A stretch of DNA of 39,062 bases from Streptomyces ipomoeae 91-03 (GCF_000317595.1 NZ_AEJC01000416.1:1-39062), one strand, 5' to 3'; counted from the first letter of the stretch, positions 1 through 7,968 are shown. Program-made: numbers and translations. Notes: a model not told the origin generated them from the letters alone.

Positions 1-958
1 GCGCGGCGTCGGCGACTTCGGGAGCCGGCGGCGCCACCACCGCTTCCGGGGCCTGCGGCTGGGCGGCAGCCGGGGCTTCGACGGCTTCCGGAACCTGGAC
101 CGGGGCTTCGACGGCCTCCGGCGCCTGGACCGGGGCTTCGACGACTTCCGGCGCCTGGACCGAGGCTGCGACGACCTCCGGCGCCTGGGCCTCCCCGTGG
201 GCGACCGAAGCGGTCGAGATCTCCTGCGTCCGGGCGTACGCCGCCTCCTGGGCCTGGACAAAAGCCGCGTCCTGCGCCTCATGCAGGGCCTCGGCCTCGT
301 CCATCTGCTGCTGGGGCGCCACGGCCGGCTGTGCCTGCGCGACAGCCGCAGAGACCGGCTCCTCCTGCGGAACGACCGTTTCTGCAGCCGCTCCCCCGTT
401 GGGCACCGCCGGCGCGGGCGTCGCGTCGGCGGAGACAGGGGTGCCCCATGGCGTCACGCCCGGCGGGGGCACGTCGAGGTATTCGGGGCCGGTGGTGGGC
501 GGGCCGGCGTGACGGGCGGCGCCGGGCAGGACGGGGGCGGCGGCCGGGCCGCGGTCGGCGAGGGAGCGGACCGGGCTGGCGGAGGGGTCGGAGGTGGGCG
601 GGCCCATGTGCAGCGGGCGGCGGGCGACCGGCGGCTGCGGGACGGGCGTCCCGACTGGGTGGCGGACGGCGCCTAGGTCGATCGAGCCGCTGTCCCGGCC
701 GGACGTCTCGTGCGGGCCGGGCTGGAAGAACTGCTCCTGGGCGACCGGCTCGTGGACGAATTGCACGACGGGTTCGGGGGCGGGTGGTGGAACTTCGTTG
801 CCCCAGGCACCCTGGGCGCCCGGCAGGAGCAGCTCTTCGTCCTCGGCGGCGGTCTCGGAGAGGTAGGTGTACGCGTCCGGCGCGACGACGCCCGGCTGCT
901 CCACCATCCCTGCGCTCTCCGGCAGCCCCTCGCCCGGGACCTGGCCGGTGTCCGTCAT
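1..958 (-). CDS. cobT: CobT-like nicotinate-nucleotide:DMB phosphoribosyltransferase, N-terminal extension (partial)
   Basis: The frame is open from an ATG at 958 to the window edge, so at least 319 codons are present and the C-terminus is missing. GAGGGG lies 7 nt before the start. What is visible is a low-complexity extension: an acidic start (MTDTGQVPGEGLPESAG), a middle with PLHMGPP and PTTGPEYLDVP, and then Ala/Pro/Glu/Val-rich repeats such as APVQAPEAVEAP. I recognise this from Streptomyces proteins annotated as CobT, which attach a long disordered region to the enzyme that activates dimethylbenzimidazole for the lower ligand of cobalamin. The catalytic domain lies outside the window, so the name rests on that resemblance and on the adjacent cobL. 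It could be another protein with a similar disordered head. Confidence 0.6.
   Translation of the reverse strand, partial: MTDTGQVPGEGLPESAGMVEQPGVVAPDAYTYLSETAAEDEELLLPGAQGAWGNEVPPPAPEPVVQFVHEPVAQEQFFQPGPHETSGRDSGSIDLGAVRHPVGTPVPQPPVARRPLHMGPPTSDPSASPVRSLADRGPAAAPVLPGAARHAGPPTTGPEYLDVPPPGVTPWGTPVSADATPAPAVPNGGAAAETVVPQEEPVSAAVAQAQPAVAPQQQMDEAEALHEAQDAAFVQAQEAAYARTQEISTASVAHGEAQAPEVVAASVQAPEVVEAPVQAPEAVEAPVQVPEAVEAPAAAQPQAPEAVVAPPAPEVADAA
71..190 (-). repeat. Four tandem 30-bp units inside the cobT extension
   Basis: Four consecutive 30-bp units (71-100, 101-130, 131-160, 161-190) read on the minus strand as ten-residue blocks of the type VQAPEVVEAP. The period is a multiple of three, so copy-number changes keep the frame. 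Units differ at a few bases each. Confidence 0.85.
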
Positions 959-1304
959 GCGTACCCCTCGCCCATCCGTTAGTGCCTCAATGCCAGCTGG
1001 CCCTGGAACGGCGCACCGACCGTTCCACTGTGGAGAACGAGCGTGCGCGCCCAGCGGCACGAGACGACCTGCCTGCAAGTCGACAAAGCCATTGAGTGGC
1101 CATTGTCGCGGTCGTTCCGCCGTCGCGACAGCTCGACCCGCGACGGTCCGCTGTGGACTGCGCCACGTTGCGCGCCCTCCCGTTCCGCCGTACCACACAC
1201 GCCCTCAAAACGGGCACGCTTTCCGGACATTGACCGACGAAATGCCGGGTGCCGGAGTGCCGTACAACGACTGGCCAGCCTACCTCGCCGGTACGACAAC
1301 CGGA
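959..1304. other. 346-bp spacer between cobL and cobT with two inverted repeats
   Basis: No coding frame I can support. Two perfect inverted repeats are present: TGGAACGG...CCGTTCCA at 1004-1027 (8-nt loop), about 45 nt upstream of the cobT start, and CCGTCGCG...CGCGACGG at 1120-1146 (11-nt loop). The first would lie in a cobT 5' leader and the second could end cobL transcription. I looked for a cobalamin riboswitch on the minus strand and found no convincing B12 box. Confidence 0.5.
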
Positions 1305-2513
1305 TCACAGGGAACGTTCGGGCAGTGTCCCGCTGAGCAGGAACGCGACGGTCCGTTCCTTCTCCGTCCAGGCCCTGGTGTCGAGTTCGACGGACTGCAC
1401 GAAGTCGCACTGGACGTCGTATCCGTGTTCGGTGAGGTCCCGTCCGACGCGTTCGGCGGCGGGGCGGGTCAGGGCGTGGGTGACGATGCGTTGGGGGCGC
1501 CGGTCGGCGACGGCGGAGACCACGGCGGCTCCCCCGCCGCCGACACGTACGACGTCGGGTTCGGGGAGGTTCTCCAGGATGTGCGGGGCTGTGCCGTGGA
1601 CCACCTGGAGCTGGACGCCGAAGCGGCGGGCGGTGAGGGTCGTACGGCCGCAGGCCTCGGGGTCATGGTCGACGGCGATGACGGCGGCGCCATGGCGGGC
1701 GGCCTCGGTGGCGAAGGCGCCGCTGCCGGAGCCGATGTCCCACACGAGGTCGCCGACGCGCGGTCCGAGGCGGGCCAGCTGGGAGGAGCGCAGCAGTTCG
1801 GCCTCGCCCTCGCCGAGGGCGCCGCCGTAGGCGTGGGCGGGCAGGGCCCAGCCGCGGGGTCCGGCGGCGGGGTCGCGGCCGGCGATCCAGCCGCCGTCGG
1901 CCGTGGTGACCGGACCGCCGATGACGATGACGACGTTGGGGTCGCGCCAGACGTGGTCGACGGCCTTGTCGGAGGTGACGACGGTGACGCGTTCACGTTC
2001 GGTGCCGAGTGCCTCGCAGATCACGAAGGTGCGGTGGACTCCGTCGAGGAGCAGGCCGAGTTCGGCGGGTCCGGCGCCGGGTGAGGTGAGGACGGCGACC
2101 TTGGTGTGGGCGCGGCACACGTTCACGGCGCGGCGCAGCGTACGGCGGTGGGCGACGACGACCTGGGCGTCGTCCCAGGGCATGCCCGCGCGGGCGAACG
2201 CGGCGGCCACGGAGGAGACGCCGGGGACGACTTCGACCTCCAGGCCGAACTCGGGGGCTCTGAGGGTGCGGACGACGCCGAAGAAACCCGGGTCGCCGTC
2301 GGCGAGGACCACGGCGGTGCCGCGGTGGGCGGCGATACGGCGGGCGGCGAGGGCGACACTGCCGAGCCGGATGCGTTCGGCGGTGGGGGGTACCTCGGGC
2401 AGTGCCAGATGGTGGGCCGCGCCCGCGACCAGGGTGGCGGCGCCGAGGGCGGAGCGCGCCGCGGCGGTCAGGGGGGAGCCGTCCCAGCCGATCACCGTGA
2501 CCCGGTCGGCCAT
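1305..2513 (-). CDS. cobL: Precorrin-6Y C5,15-methyltransferase (decarboxylating), CbiE-CbiT fusion
   Basis: 402 aa from an ATG at 2513. The N-terminal half (about 1-205) is a tetrapyrrole methylase of the CbiE type: it opens with RVTVIGWDGSPL, has the glycine-rich LADGDPGFFG and continues with EVVPGVSSVAAAFAR. The C-terminal half (about 215-402) is a Rossmann SAM methyltransferase of the CbiT type, with DLVWDIGSGSGAFATEAAR as the SAM loop and AVDHDPEAC following. The family methylates C5 and C15 of precorrin-6Y and decarboxylates the acetate side chain, giving precorrin-8 in aerobic cobalamin synthesis. Length is normal for the fused form. It lies upstream of cobT on the same strand, 346 bp away. 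Confidence 0.92.
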   Translation of the reverse strand: MADRVTVIGWDGSPLTAAARSALGAATLVAGAAHHLALPEVPPTAERIRLGSVALAARRIAAHRGTAVVLADGDPGFFGVVRTLRAPEFGLEVEVVPGVSSVAAAFARAGMPWDDAQVVVAHRRTLRRAVNVCRAHTKVAVLTSPGAGPAELGLLLDGVHRTFVICEALGTERERVTVVTSDKAVDHVWRDPNVVIVIGGPVTTADGGWIAGRDPAAGPRGWALPAHAYGGALGEGEAELLRSSQLARLGPRVGDLVWDIGSGSGAFATEAARHGAAVIAVDHDPEACGRTTLTARRFGVQLQVVHGTAPHILENLPEPDVVRVGGGGAAVVSAVADRRPQRIVTHALTRPAAERVGRDLTEHGYDVQCDFVQSVELDTRAWTEKERTVAFLLSGTLPERSL

Positions 2514-2640
2514 CGTCGTCAGTCTCCAGGGATCTTCGCAGGTCGTCGGGGAAAGCCCGCACGGGGGGTCACGTGAGGGTACCTGGTGACGGGGAAGGGC
2601 CCGGCGGCCGGGCGGCGGCTGTGCGCTGCCCGTGGGTGGT

Positions 2641-3279
2641 TCAGTTCCAGTCCGAGTACGAGCCGAAACCGCCGCTGTCGGCCAGTTCCTCGCTGACGCC
2701 CTCGATGTCCTCCGGGAGGAGGCTCCAGACGATGAAATCGGTGCGGATCTCGGTCCAGTGGTCGTCGGCGGTGCGGGCGCGCGCTATGCAGGCGTTGCGC
2801 AGGACGCCCTCGCTGATGCAGCCGATCTTCTGGGCGACCTGCTGGGAGGCGGTGTTGTCGGCGGCGGTGCGCAGCTCGATGCGTTCGAACTTCTGCTCGC
2901 GGAACAGCCATTGGGCGGTGGCGAGGGCCGCTTCGGAGGCGTAGCCCTCGCCGCGTGCCCAGGGGGCGATGACGTACGCCATCTCGCTGGAGCGGACACG
3001 CCAGTCGGTGTTCCGCAGGTGCACGATGCCGACGAGGCGCTGGGTGAGGAACTCGTCGACGGCGAAGACGATGCCGCGACCCCCGATGCGTTCGGCGGGG
3101 GCCTGTTCGGTGATCCAGCGCCGGGCGTCGTCCCGGGTGTAGGGGTGCGGGACGGAGGTCCAGGCGGTGACCATCTCGTCGTTCATCATCTCGGCGAACG
3201 CCTCGATGTCGTCCTCGTCGAGCGGGCGCAGAACCAACCGCTCCGTACTGATGGAGATGTCGGGCAAGGTGCTCGTCAT
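2641..3279 (-). CDS. GNAT N-acetyltransferase (RimJ/RimL type)
   Basis: 212 aa from an ATG at 3279 with GGAG six nt upstream; the frame stays open further upstream but without a ribosome site. The protein begins ISTERLVLRPLDEDDIEAFAEMMND and carries VGIVHLRNTDWRVRSSEMAYVIAPWARGEG, the beta-strand and acetyl-CoA loop typical of RimJ/RimL acetyltransferases, then ASEAALATAQWLFREQKFERIELRT and NTASQQVAQKIG. Such enzymes move acetyl from acetyl-CoA to amino groups of proteins or small molecules; the substrate cannot be read from sequence. The gene stands alone between cobL and the metNIQ terminator. Confidence 0.85.
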   Translation of the reverse strand: MTSTLPDISISTERLVLRPLDEDDIEAFAEMMNDEMVTAWTSVPHPYTRDDARRWITEQAPAERIGGRGIVFAVDEFLTQRLVGIVHLRNTDWRVRSSEMAYVIAPWARGEGYASEAALATAQWLFREQKFERIELRTAADNTASQQVAQKIGCISEGVLRNACIARARTADDHWTEIRTDFIVWSLLPEDIEGVSEELADSGGFGSYSDWN

Positions 3280-3421
3280 GCGCCGCTCCGTAACCTTCGA
3301 AACCTTTGAGGGCCTGCTGAACTGCCCAGCATGCAGCATGAAAGCACTGAATCGCACCACAGGGCCCACAGTCCGTGAGGGAGTGGGCCCCATGCGTGGC
3401 GATACGCCGCAATCGCCCCGG

Positions 3422-3454
3422 CGTCCTTCTGAACGGCAGCCGTTCAGAAGGACG
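3422..3454 (-). terminator. Strong hairpin downstream of metQ
   Basis: Perfect inverted repeat with 15-bp arms (CGTCCTTCTGAACGG and its complement) and a 3-nt loop, about 50 bp past the metQ stop in the direction of transcription. No U-tract follows, as is common in Streptomyces. It most likely ends the metNIQ transcript. Between it and metQ (3450-3495) are short GGACGAGAGG-type direct repeats. Confidence 0.8.
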
Positions 3455-3504
3455 AGAGGGGGACGAGAGGGGGACGAGAAGGGGACGGGAGAGAAGCGAG
3501 AAGA

Positions 3505-4341
3505 TCAGAAGGACGGGATGACGGACCCGTCGTACTCGTTCTCGATGAACTTCCTGACCTCGTCGGAGGTGAGGAGTTCGGCGAGCTTCTTCACTCGCGG
3601 ATCGTCCTCGTCACCGTCCTTGACGGCGAGGAAGTTGCCGTAGGGGTTGTCCTTGGCGGACTCCAGGACCAGGGCGTCCTTCGCGGGCGAGAGGTCGGCC
3701 TCGATGGCGTAGTTGCCGTTGACGACGGCGGCGTCGACGTCGTCCAGGGAGCGCGGGGTCTGGGCCGCCTCCAACTCCTTGAACTGGAGCTTCTTGGGGT
3801 TCTCGGCGATGTCGGCCGGGGTCGCGTCGTTGCCCACGCCGTCCTTGAGCGTGATGATCCCGCCCGCGTCGAGCAACTTGAGCGCGCGGGCCTCGTTGAC
3901 GCTGTCGTTCGGGACGGCGATGGTGGCGCCGCTCTTGAGGTCGTCGGCGCTCTCGAGCTTCTTGGAGTAGAGGCCGAGCGGTTCCAGGTGGACCGTGACG
4001 ACGGGCACGATGTGGGTGCCGTTCTTCTTGTTGAAGTCGTCGAGGTACGGCTGGTTCTGGAAGTAGTTGGCGTTCACGGACCCGTCCTCGGTGGCCGTGT
4101 TCGGCGTGACGTAGTCGGTGAACTCCTTGACCTCCAGATCGAGGCCCGCGTCCTTCGCCAGGTTGTCCTTGACGAAGGTGAGGATCTCGGCGTGCGGGGT
4201 CGGGCTGGCGGCGACGACGAGGGGACCGCTGGTGTCGGACGCGGAGGCGGTGTCGGCCTTGTCCGAGCCGCAGGCGGTGAGCCCGAGGGTGAGGGCTCCG
4301 ACGGCGAGTACGGCGGTGGTGAACTTGGCGGTGTTACGCAC
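3505..4341 (-). CDS. metQ: Methionine ABC transporter substrate-binding lipoprotein
   Basis: 278 aa from a GTG at 4341, with AAGGAAAGG eight nt upstream. A lipoprotein signal runs to LGLTAC, placing the lipidated Cys at residue 24. The mature part matches the NlpA/MetQ family: PLVVAASPTPHAEILTF, VKEFTDYVTPN, NYFQNQPYLDDFNK, GATIAVPNDSVNEARALKLL, and DDVDAAVVNGNYA. The family captures methionine, often as D- or L-methionine, outside the membrane and hands it to the MetI permease. It is the last gene of the operon, 68 bp after metI. The frame extends upstream without a signal peptide, so the GTG start is preferred. Confidence 0.93.
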   Translation of the reverse strand: MRNTAKFTTAVLAVGALTLGLTACGSDKADTASASDTSGPLVVAASPTPHAEILTFVKDNLAKDAGLDLEVKEFTDYVTPNTATEDGSVNANYFQNQPYLDDFNKKNGTHIVPVVTVHLEPLGLYSKKLESADDLKSGATIAVPNDSVNEARALKLLDAGGIITLKDGVGNDATPADIAENPKKLQFKELEAAQTPRSLDDVDAAVVNGNYAIEADLSPAKDALVLESAKDNPYGNFLAVKDGDEDDPRVKKLAELLTSDEVRKFIENEYDGSVIPSF

Positions 4342-4409
4342 GAAAAGTGCCTTTCCTTTTGGGTGGAGCGACCCCGAGAGAGGTGTTCGGGGAGTTGGAG
4401 GGGTGCGGC

Positions 4410-5135
4410 CTAGACGGTCTTGCCGGTCGCCGTCGAGGCCTTCAGCAGGCGGAGCCTGGGTGCCGGACCCGAGGTGCCGCCACGGCGGTGCAGGGAGCGG
4501 GCCGCGTAGTCGCCGGCGAACTGGATCAGCGAGATCACGACCGCGAGGATCGCGACGGTGATCCACATCAGCTCGGTCTCGAAGCGCTGGTAGCCGTAGC
4601 GGATGGCGATGTCGCCGAGACCGCCCGCGCCGACCGTGCCGGCCATCGCCGAGTAGCCGATGAGCGCGACGATCGTGGTGGTGGTGCCGGCGATCAGCGA
4701 GGGCAGGGACTCGGGGACGAGGACCCGCCGTACGACGGTCCAGGTGTTGCCGCCCATCGACTGCACGGCCTCGACGAGCCCGTGGTCCACTTCGCGGACG
4801 GCCGTCTCGACCAGGCGCGCGAAGAACGGGATCGCCCCGACGGCGAGCGGCACGATCGCGGCCTCACGCCCGATGGTCGAGCCGGTGACCCAGCGGGTGA
4901 AGCCCATCAGCGCGACCATCAGGATGATGAAGGGCATCGAGCGGGCGATGTTCACGATCTGCCCGAGGACCTTGTTGGCGAGGACGTTCCGCAGCAGGCC
5001 GCCGCGGTCGGTGAGCACGAGCAGGATCCCGAGCGGGAGTCCGCCGACGACCGCGATGACGGTGGACCAGCCGACCATGTAGAGGGTGTCCCAGCTGGCC
5101 TGCTCCAGCAGGGGCCGCGTCTCGGACCAGGTCAC
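4410..5135 (-). CDS. metI: Methionine ABC transporter permease
   Basis: 241 aa, ATG at 5135, overlapping the metN stop by four bases (ATGA), so translation is probably coupled. Five or so hydrophobic segments alternate with the binding-protein-dependent permease (EAA) loop: FFARLVETAVREVDHGLVEAVQSMGG. IARSMPFIILMVALMGFTR and GTVGAGGLGDIAIRYGYQRFE are characteristic of MetI. It forms the membrane channel of the MetNIQ importer. The tail after LHRRGGTSGPAPRLRLLK is a short basic cytoplasmic extension. Confidence 0.94.
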   Translation of the reverse strand: MTWSETRPLLEQASWDTLYMVGWSTVIAVVGGLPLGILLVLTDRGGLLRNVLANKVLGQIVNIARSMPFIILMVALMGFTRWVTGSTIGREAAIVPLAVGAIPFFARLVETAVREVDHGLVEAVQSMGGNTWTVVRRVLVPESLPSLIAGTTTTIVALIGYSAMAGTVGAGGLGDIAIRYGYQRFETELMWITVAILAVVISLIQFAGDYAARSLHRRGGTSGPAPRLRLLKASTATGKTV

Positions 5136-6169
5136 AGCTCGGCACCTTCCTTGACCAGGGCGGACTCGTTGCCCACCACGTCGATCCGCAGGCCCTGTTC
5201 GCGCAGGAAGCCGATGGGGACCACGTTCTCCTCGTAGCGGCCGGGCAGTTCGATGCGCATCCGGCCGATCTGGAGGCCGCCGACGGTGTCGATGGCGGCG
5301 CCGAGGATCGAGATGTCGATGTTGTACGTGCGGGACAGCTGCGAGATGACCGGCTGGGTGGCCGCCTCGCCCTGGAAGGTGACGTCGAGGACGGTGCGGT
5401 CGTCGCCGGACGCCTCGCCGCCCACCGGGAAGAGCGCGGACGCCAGTTCGGAGCCGGGGGTCGCGAGGAGTTCGCTGACCGTGCCGGACTCGACGATGCG
5501 GCCCCGGTCCATGAGGGCGGCCGAGTCGCAGATCGTCTTGACGACGTCCATCTCGTGCGTGATGAGCAGAACGGTCAGGCCCAGCTGCCGGTTCAGGTCG
5601 CGCAGCAGCTGGAGGATGGAGCGGGTGGTCTCCGGGTCGAGGGCGCTGGTGGCCTCGTCGGAGAGCAGCACCTTCGGATCGCCGGCCAGGGCGCGGGCGA
5701 TGCCGACGCGCTGCTTCTGGCCGCCGGAGAGCTGGGCCGGGTAGGCCTTGGCCTTGTCGGCGAGCCCGACGAGGTCGAGGAGTTCCAGGGCTTTGCGGGA
5801 GCGTTCCCTGCCCGACTTGCCGAGGATTTCGAGGGGCAGTTCGACGTTGTCCTGGACGGTGCGCGAGGACAGCAGGTTGAAGTGCTGGAAGACCATGCCG
5901 ATACGGCTGCGCGCCCGCCGGAGTTCCCGGCCCGCGCGGGGGCCGCGGCCGGCCAGCGCGGTGAGGTCCTCGCCCGCCACGGTGACGATTCCGGAGGTCG
6001 GGCGTTCGAGGAGGTTCACGCAGCGGATCAGCGAGGACTTGCCGGCGCCGGACTGGCCGATGACGCCGTACACCTCACCTTCGCGGACGTGCAGGTCGAC
6101 GCCGTCGAGGGCGGTGACGTCACGGCCGCGGGAACGGTAGACCTTGGTCAGGCCTGATGTCGTGATCAC
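5132..6169 (-). CDS. metN: Methionine ABC transporter ATP-binding protein
   Basis: 345 aa from a GTG at 6169. ABC ATPase hallmarks appear in order: Walker A GQSGAGKSS near residue 40, the Q-loop (GMVFQHFNLL), the signature LSGGQKQR, Walker B VLLSDEATSALDPET and the H-loop (LLITHEMD). The C-terminal 90 residues (DRTVLDVTFQGEAATQPVISQL onward) form the NIL/ACT-like domain that in MetN binds methionine and inhibits transport. The 280-bp 5' leader holds a Cys-rich peptide and stable hairpins (see those entries), so expression is probably controlled after initiation. First gene of the metN-metI-metQ operon. Confidence 0.95.
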   Translation of the reverse strand: MITTSGLTKVYRSRGRDVTALDGVDLHVREGEVYGVIGQSGAGKSSLIRCVNLLERPTSGIVTVAGEDLTALAGRGPRAGRELRRARSRIGMVFQHFNLLSSRTVQDNVELPLEILGKSGRERSRKALELLDLVGLADKAKAYPAQLSGGQKQRVGIARALAGDPKVLLSDEATSALDPETTRSILQLLRDLNRQLGLTVLLITHEMDVVKTICDSAALMDRGRIVESGTVSELLATPGSELASALFPVGGEASGDDRTVLDVTFQGEAATQPVISQLSRTYNIDISILGAAIDTVGGLQIGRMRIELPGRYEENVVPIGFLREQGLRIDVVGNESALVKEGAEL

Positions 6170-6300
6170 TGGGTTTCCGTCACTGTCGAGTACGCGGGCG
6201 TGGGTGTGCCCTGGTACGGGAGGAAAAGTCGTGCGCGGGCGACTCGGTCACGTACGGCGAACGGCGTACGGACATGCCACGGCGGCTCGCTTCGGGGCTC

Positions 6301-6349
6301 TCCCGCTCTCGGCTTCGCCCGAGCGGGGGCACCCCCATGGCTCGGGGGT
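6301..6349 (-). repeat. Hairpin-forming intergenic repeat in the metN leader (copy 1)
   Basis: Overlapping hairpins: CCCGCTC...GAGCGGG (6302-6327) and ACCCCC...GGGGGT (6331-6349). A related copy lies at 10937-10987; both share CTCTCGGCTTCGC followed by a CACCCCCATG block. I recall this element as abundant between Streptomyces genes. Here it lies between the leader-peptide stop and the metN start, where it could act as an attenuator. Confidence 0.6.
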
Positions 6350-6363
6350 GGTGCGGGGGCCCT

Positions 6364-6450
6364 CTAGAAGGCGCACATTCGACACAGACAACGAGCACCG
6401 GGCGTCATGGTCGCCTCGGTCGCAAAGGTGCGGCAGCTCGTCGTGGTCAT
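6364..6450 (-). CDS. Cys-rich leader peptide upstream of metN
   Basis: 28 codons from an ATG at 6450 to a TAG at 6364, about 195 bp before metN and on the same strand. The peptide ends MTPGARCLCRMCAF, with three Cys in six residues, a fourth Cys at position 6 and a Met between the last two Cys. Short Cys-rich upstream peptides are known before sulfur-metabolism genes in actinobacteria, where ribosome stalling reports cysteine supply. No ribosome site precedes the ATG, and a TTTACT/TACTGA stretch 6-12 nt upstream may be a -10 of a leaderless transcript. The second in-frame ATG (residue 15) could be the true start. Coding is inferred from composition and position only. Confidence 0.5.
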   Translation of the reverse strand: MTTTSCRTFATEATMTPGARCLCRMCAF

Positions 6451-6487
6451 GAGATCAGTAAAGCAGATGTATGGATTCGACCAAGAA

Positions 6488-6512
6488 CGCCTGTCCGTAT
6501 GACGGACAGGCG
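6488..6512. promoter_or_regulatory. 25-bp perfect palindrome in the metN / membrane-protein divergent region
   Basis: Two 11-bp arms (CGCCTGTCCGT and its exact complement) flank ATG. It lies just upstream of the putative leader-peptide promoter and about 145 bp before the membrane-protein start at 6657. Size and symmetry suit the site of a dimeric repressor, perhaps one sensing sulfur amino acids; no regulator can be named from sequence. A hairpin role is possible but there is no gene end nearby. Confidence 0.6.
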
Positions 6513-6656
6513 AGGACAGCAGACAGGCAGGTCAGCGAGATGCCGTCCATCCTTTGGGCATCCGCCTCTGTGGCCAAGGCCACGATGGGAGCCTCCCGCA
6601 CGCCCTGGTCCGGGGTCGGCCGCAGCAGGGCTTTTGGGCCGTAATAGGGTCGCGGC

Positions 6657-7016
6657 ATGCTTGTTCCCCTGACCGTGGCGACCGCCGTCGCGGCACTCCT
6701 GCTGGCCGCGTGGTGCGGCTGGGCCGCGTACCGAGATCAGCCGACCAAGGACTGGCACTTCATCGGTATGGCCGTGGTGACGGTCCTGACCCTGGTGCAG
6801 CTGGTCGTCGGCATCGTGCAGCTGGCGCGCGGCGAGGACCCGGAGCAGGGCACCACGATCTTCGTGTCGTACCTCCTCGGCGCGTTCGCCTGCGTCCCGG
6901 TGACGGGGTTCATGTCGCTGGCGGAGCGCACGCGCTGGGGCAGCGTGACCGTCGCGGCGGGCGGTGTGGTGCTGGCGGTGCTGCAGGTGCGGCTCTATGA
7001 CATCTGGGGAGGCTGA
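6657..7016 (+). CDS. Small integral membrane protein, first of a pair
   Basis: 119 aa from an ATG at 6657. TAGGGT (6645-6650) lies six nt before the start and there is no ribosome site, so the mRNA is probably leaderless. The sequence is almost all hydrophobic with four likely membrane segments: an N-terminal one (VPLTVATAVAALLLAAW), WHFIGMAVVTVLTLVQLVVGIVQL, TIFVSYLLGAFACVPVTGFM, and a C-terminal one ending LQVRLYDIWGG. I do not recognise a functional family. The next gene starts 1 nt after its stop, so the two products are probably made together. Confidence 0.8.
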   Translation: MLVPLTVATAVAALLLAAWCGWAAYRDQPTKDWHFIGMAVVTVLTLVQLVVGIVQLARGEDPEQGTTIFVSYLLGAFACVPVTGFMSLAERTRWGSVTVAAGGVVLAVLQVRLYDIWGG

Positions 7017-7017
7017 C

Positions 7018-7458
7018 ATGACGACCACGGAGGGGAAGCCGCCGCAGGAGAAGAAGCGGGCCCGGCTGATCACCGGTCCCGGGATGCTGCTCGTCTGGCT
7101 GTACGGCGTGATGGTCGTCGGTGCCGTGTCGCGGTCCATCGTGCAGATCTCGACCGAGTTCGAGCACGCGCCGCTCGCCTACTCGCTCTCCGCCCTCGCG
7201 GGTGTTGTGTACGGGTTCATCACGTACTCGTTGGTGCGGGGTGGGGAGACAGCCCGCAAGGCGGCACTGGTGTGCTGCGCCGCCGAACTCGCGGGTGTGC
7301 TGGTGGTGGGAACCTGGACGCTGATCGAGCCATCGGCGTTCCCGGACGCGACCGTGTGGTCGGACTACGGCATGGGGTACCTGTTCATCCCCGTACTGCT
7401 GCCCATCACCGCCATGTACTGGCTGCGGAAGAACGCGCGGCAAAGGGACGCCGCCTGA
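7018..7458 (+). CDS. Small integral membrane protein, second of a pair
   Basis: 146 aa from an ATG at 7018; its ribosome site GGGGAGG overlaps the 3' end of the preceding gene. A charged cytoplasmic head (TTEGKPPQEKKRARL) precedes four hydrophobic segments: GMLLVWLYGVMVVGAVS, LAYSLSALAGVVYGFITYSLV, AALVCCAAELAGVLVVGTW and GYLFIPVLLPITAMYWL, then a basic tail. No domain is recognised. Spacing to its partner suggests a two-component membrane complex; the function is unknown. Confidence 0.82.
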   Translation: MTTTEGKPPQEKKRARLITGPGMLLVWLYGVMVVGAVSRSIVQISTEFEHAPLAYSLSALAGVVYGFITYSLVRGGETARKAALVCCAAELAGVLVVGTWTLIEPSAFPDATVWSDYGMGYLFIPVLLPITAMYWLRKNARQRDAA

Positions 7459-7470
7459 GATTCGTCAGGG

Positions 7471-7968
7471 TCACGCCGTCGCCGCGTACGCCCCCGCCGG
7501 CTTCTCCAGGACCACCATCGGCACCCCGTCCTGCGCCTGGCTCGTGCCCACCGCCTCGTACCCCACTCGGCGATACAGCCGAAGGTTGCCCTCGCTGCGG
7601 TGCCCGGTGCTGAGGCGGAACTTGGTGGCGCCGCGTTCCTCGGCGAGGGCGGACTCGGCCGCGCGGAGCAGCCTCGCCCCGATGCCGTGGCCCTGGAGGC
7701 GGGGGTGGACGCAGAGCTTGCCGATGGAGGCGGCGCCGTCCTCGTGGAGCGTGCCCCGTACGGAGCCGACGACCTCGTCACCCAGTCGGGCCACGAACAC
7801 ACAGTCGGAGGCGACCTCCTCACGGACGGAGTCGAGGCTCTGGATGAGCGGATCGATCCGGTAGTTGCCGTACAGCGCCGCCTCGCTCTGGAAGCACAGG
7901 TACTGCAGCCTGAAGATCTGCTCGGCGTCCTGCTCGTTCGCCACGGAGATGGTCACGCTCATGCCCAT
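7471..7968 (-). CDS. GNAT N-acetyltransferase
   Basis: 165 aa taking the ATG at 7968, which has GGGAGG nine nt upstream; an ATG two codons later is also possible. After TISVANEQDAEQIFRLQYLCFQSE comes the GNAT core: VGSVRGTLHEDGAASIGKLCVHPRLQGHGIGARLL, with the Q/R-x-x-G-x-G/A acetyl-CoA loop (RLQGHGIGA), then the C-terminal strand LRLYRRVGYEAVG. Substrate unknown. It faces the membrane-protein pair tail to tail, with only 12 bp between stops. Confidence 0.87.
   Translation of the reverse strand: MGMSVTISVANEQDAEQIFRLQYLCFQSEAALYGNYRIDPLIQSLDSVREEVASDCVFVARLGDEVVGSVRGTLHEDGAASIGKLCVHPRLQGHGIGARLLRAAESALAEERGATKFRLSTGHRSEGNLRLYRRVGYEAVGTSQAQDGVPMVVLEKPAGAYAATA

Noticed and set aside
71..190. 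CRISPR-like array
   Set aside because: Repeats are contiguous without spacers and encode a protein repeat.
987..1217. Minus-strand 76-codon ORF in the cobL-cobT spacer
   Set aside because: Arg/Ser-rich, no ribosome site and no recognisable family; the spacer is better described as non-coding.
959..1304. Cobalamin riboswitch before cobT
   Set aside because: No convincing B12 box or expected helices on the minus strand.
6180..6398. 72-codon minus-strand ORF overlapping the leader peptide
   Set aside because: Different frame, Arg/Pro/Ser-rich, runs through the hairpin repeat; the 28-codon Cys-rich frame is more plausible.
6170..6450. SAM riboswitch before metN
   Set aside because: No SAM-I, SAM-II or SAM-IV core pattern seen; the leader peptide and hairpins explain the region better.
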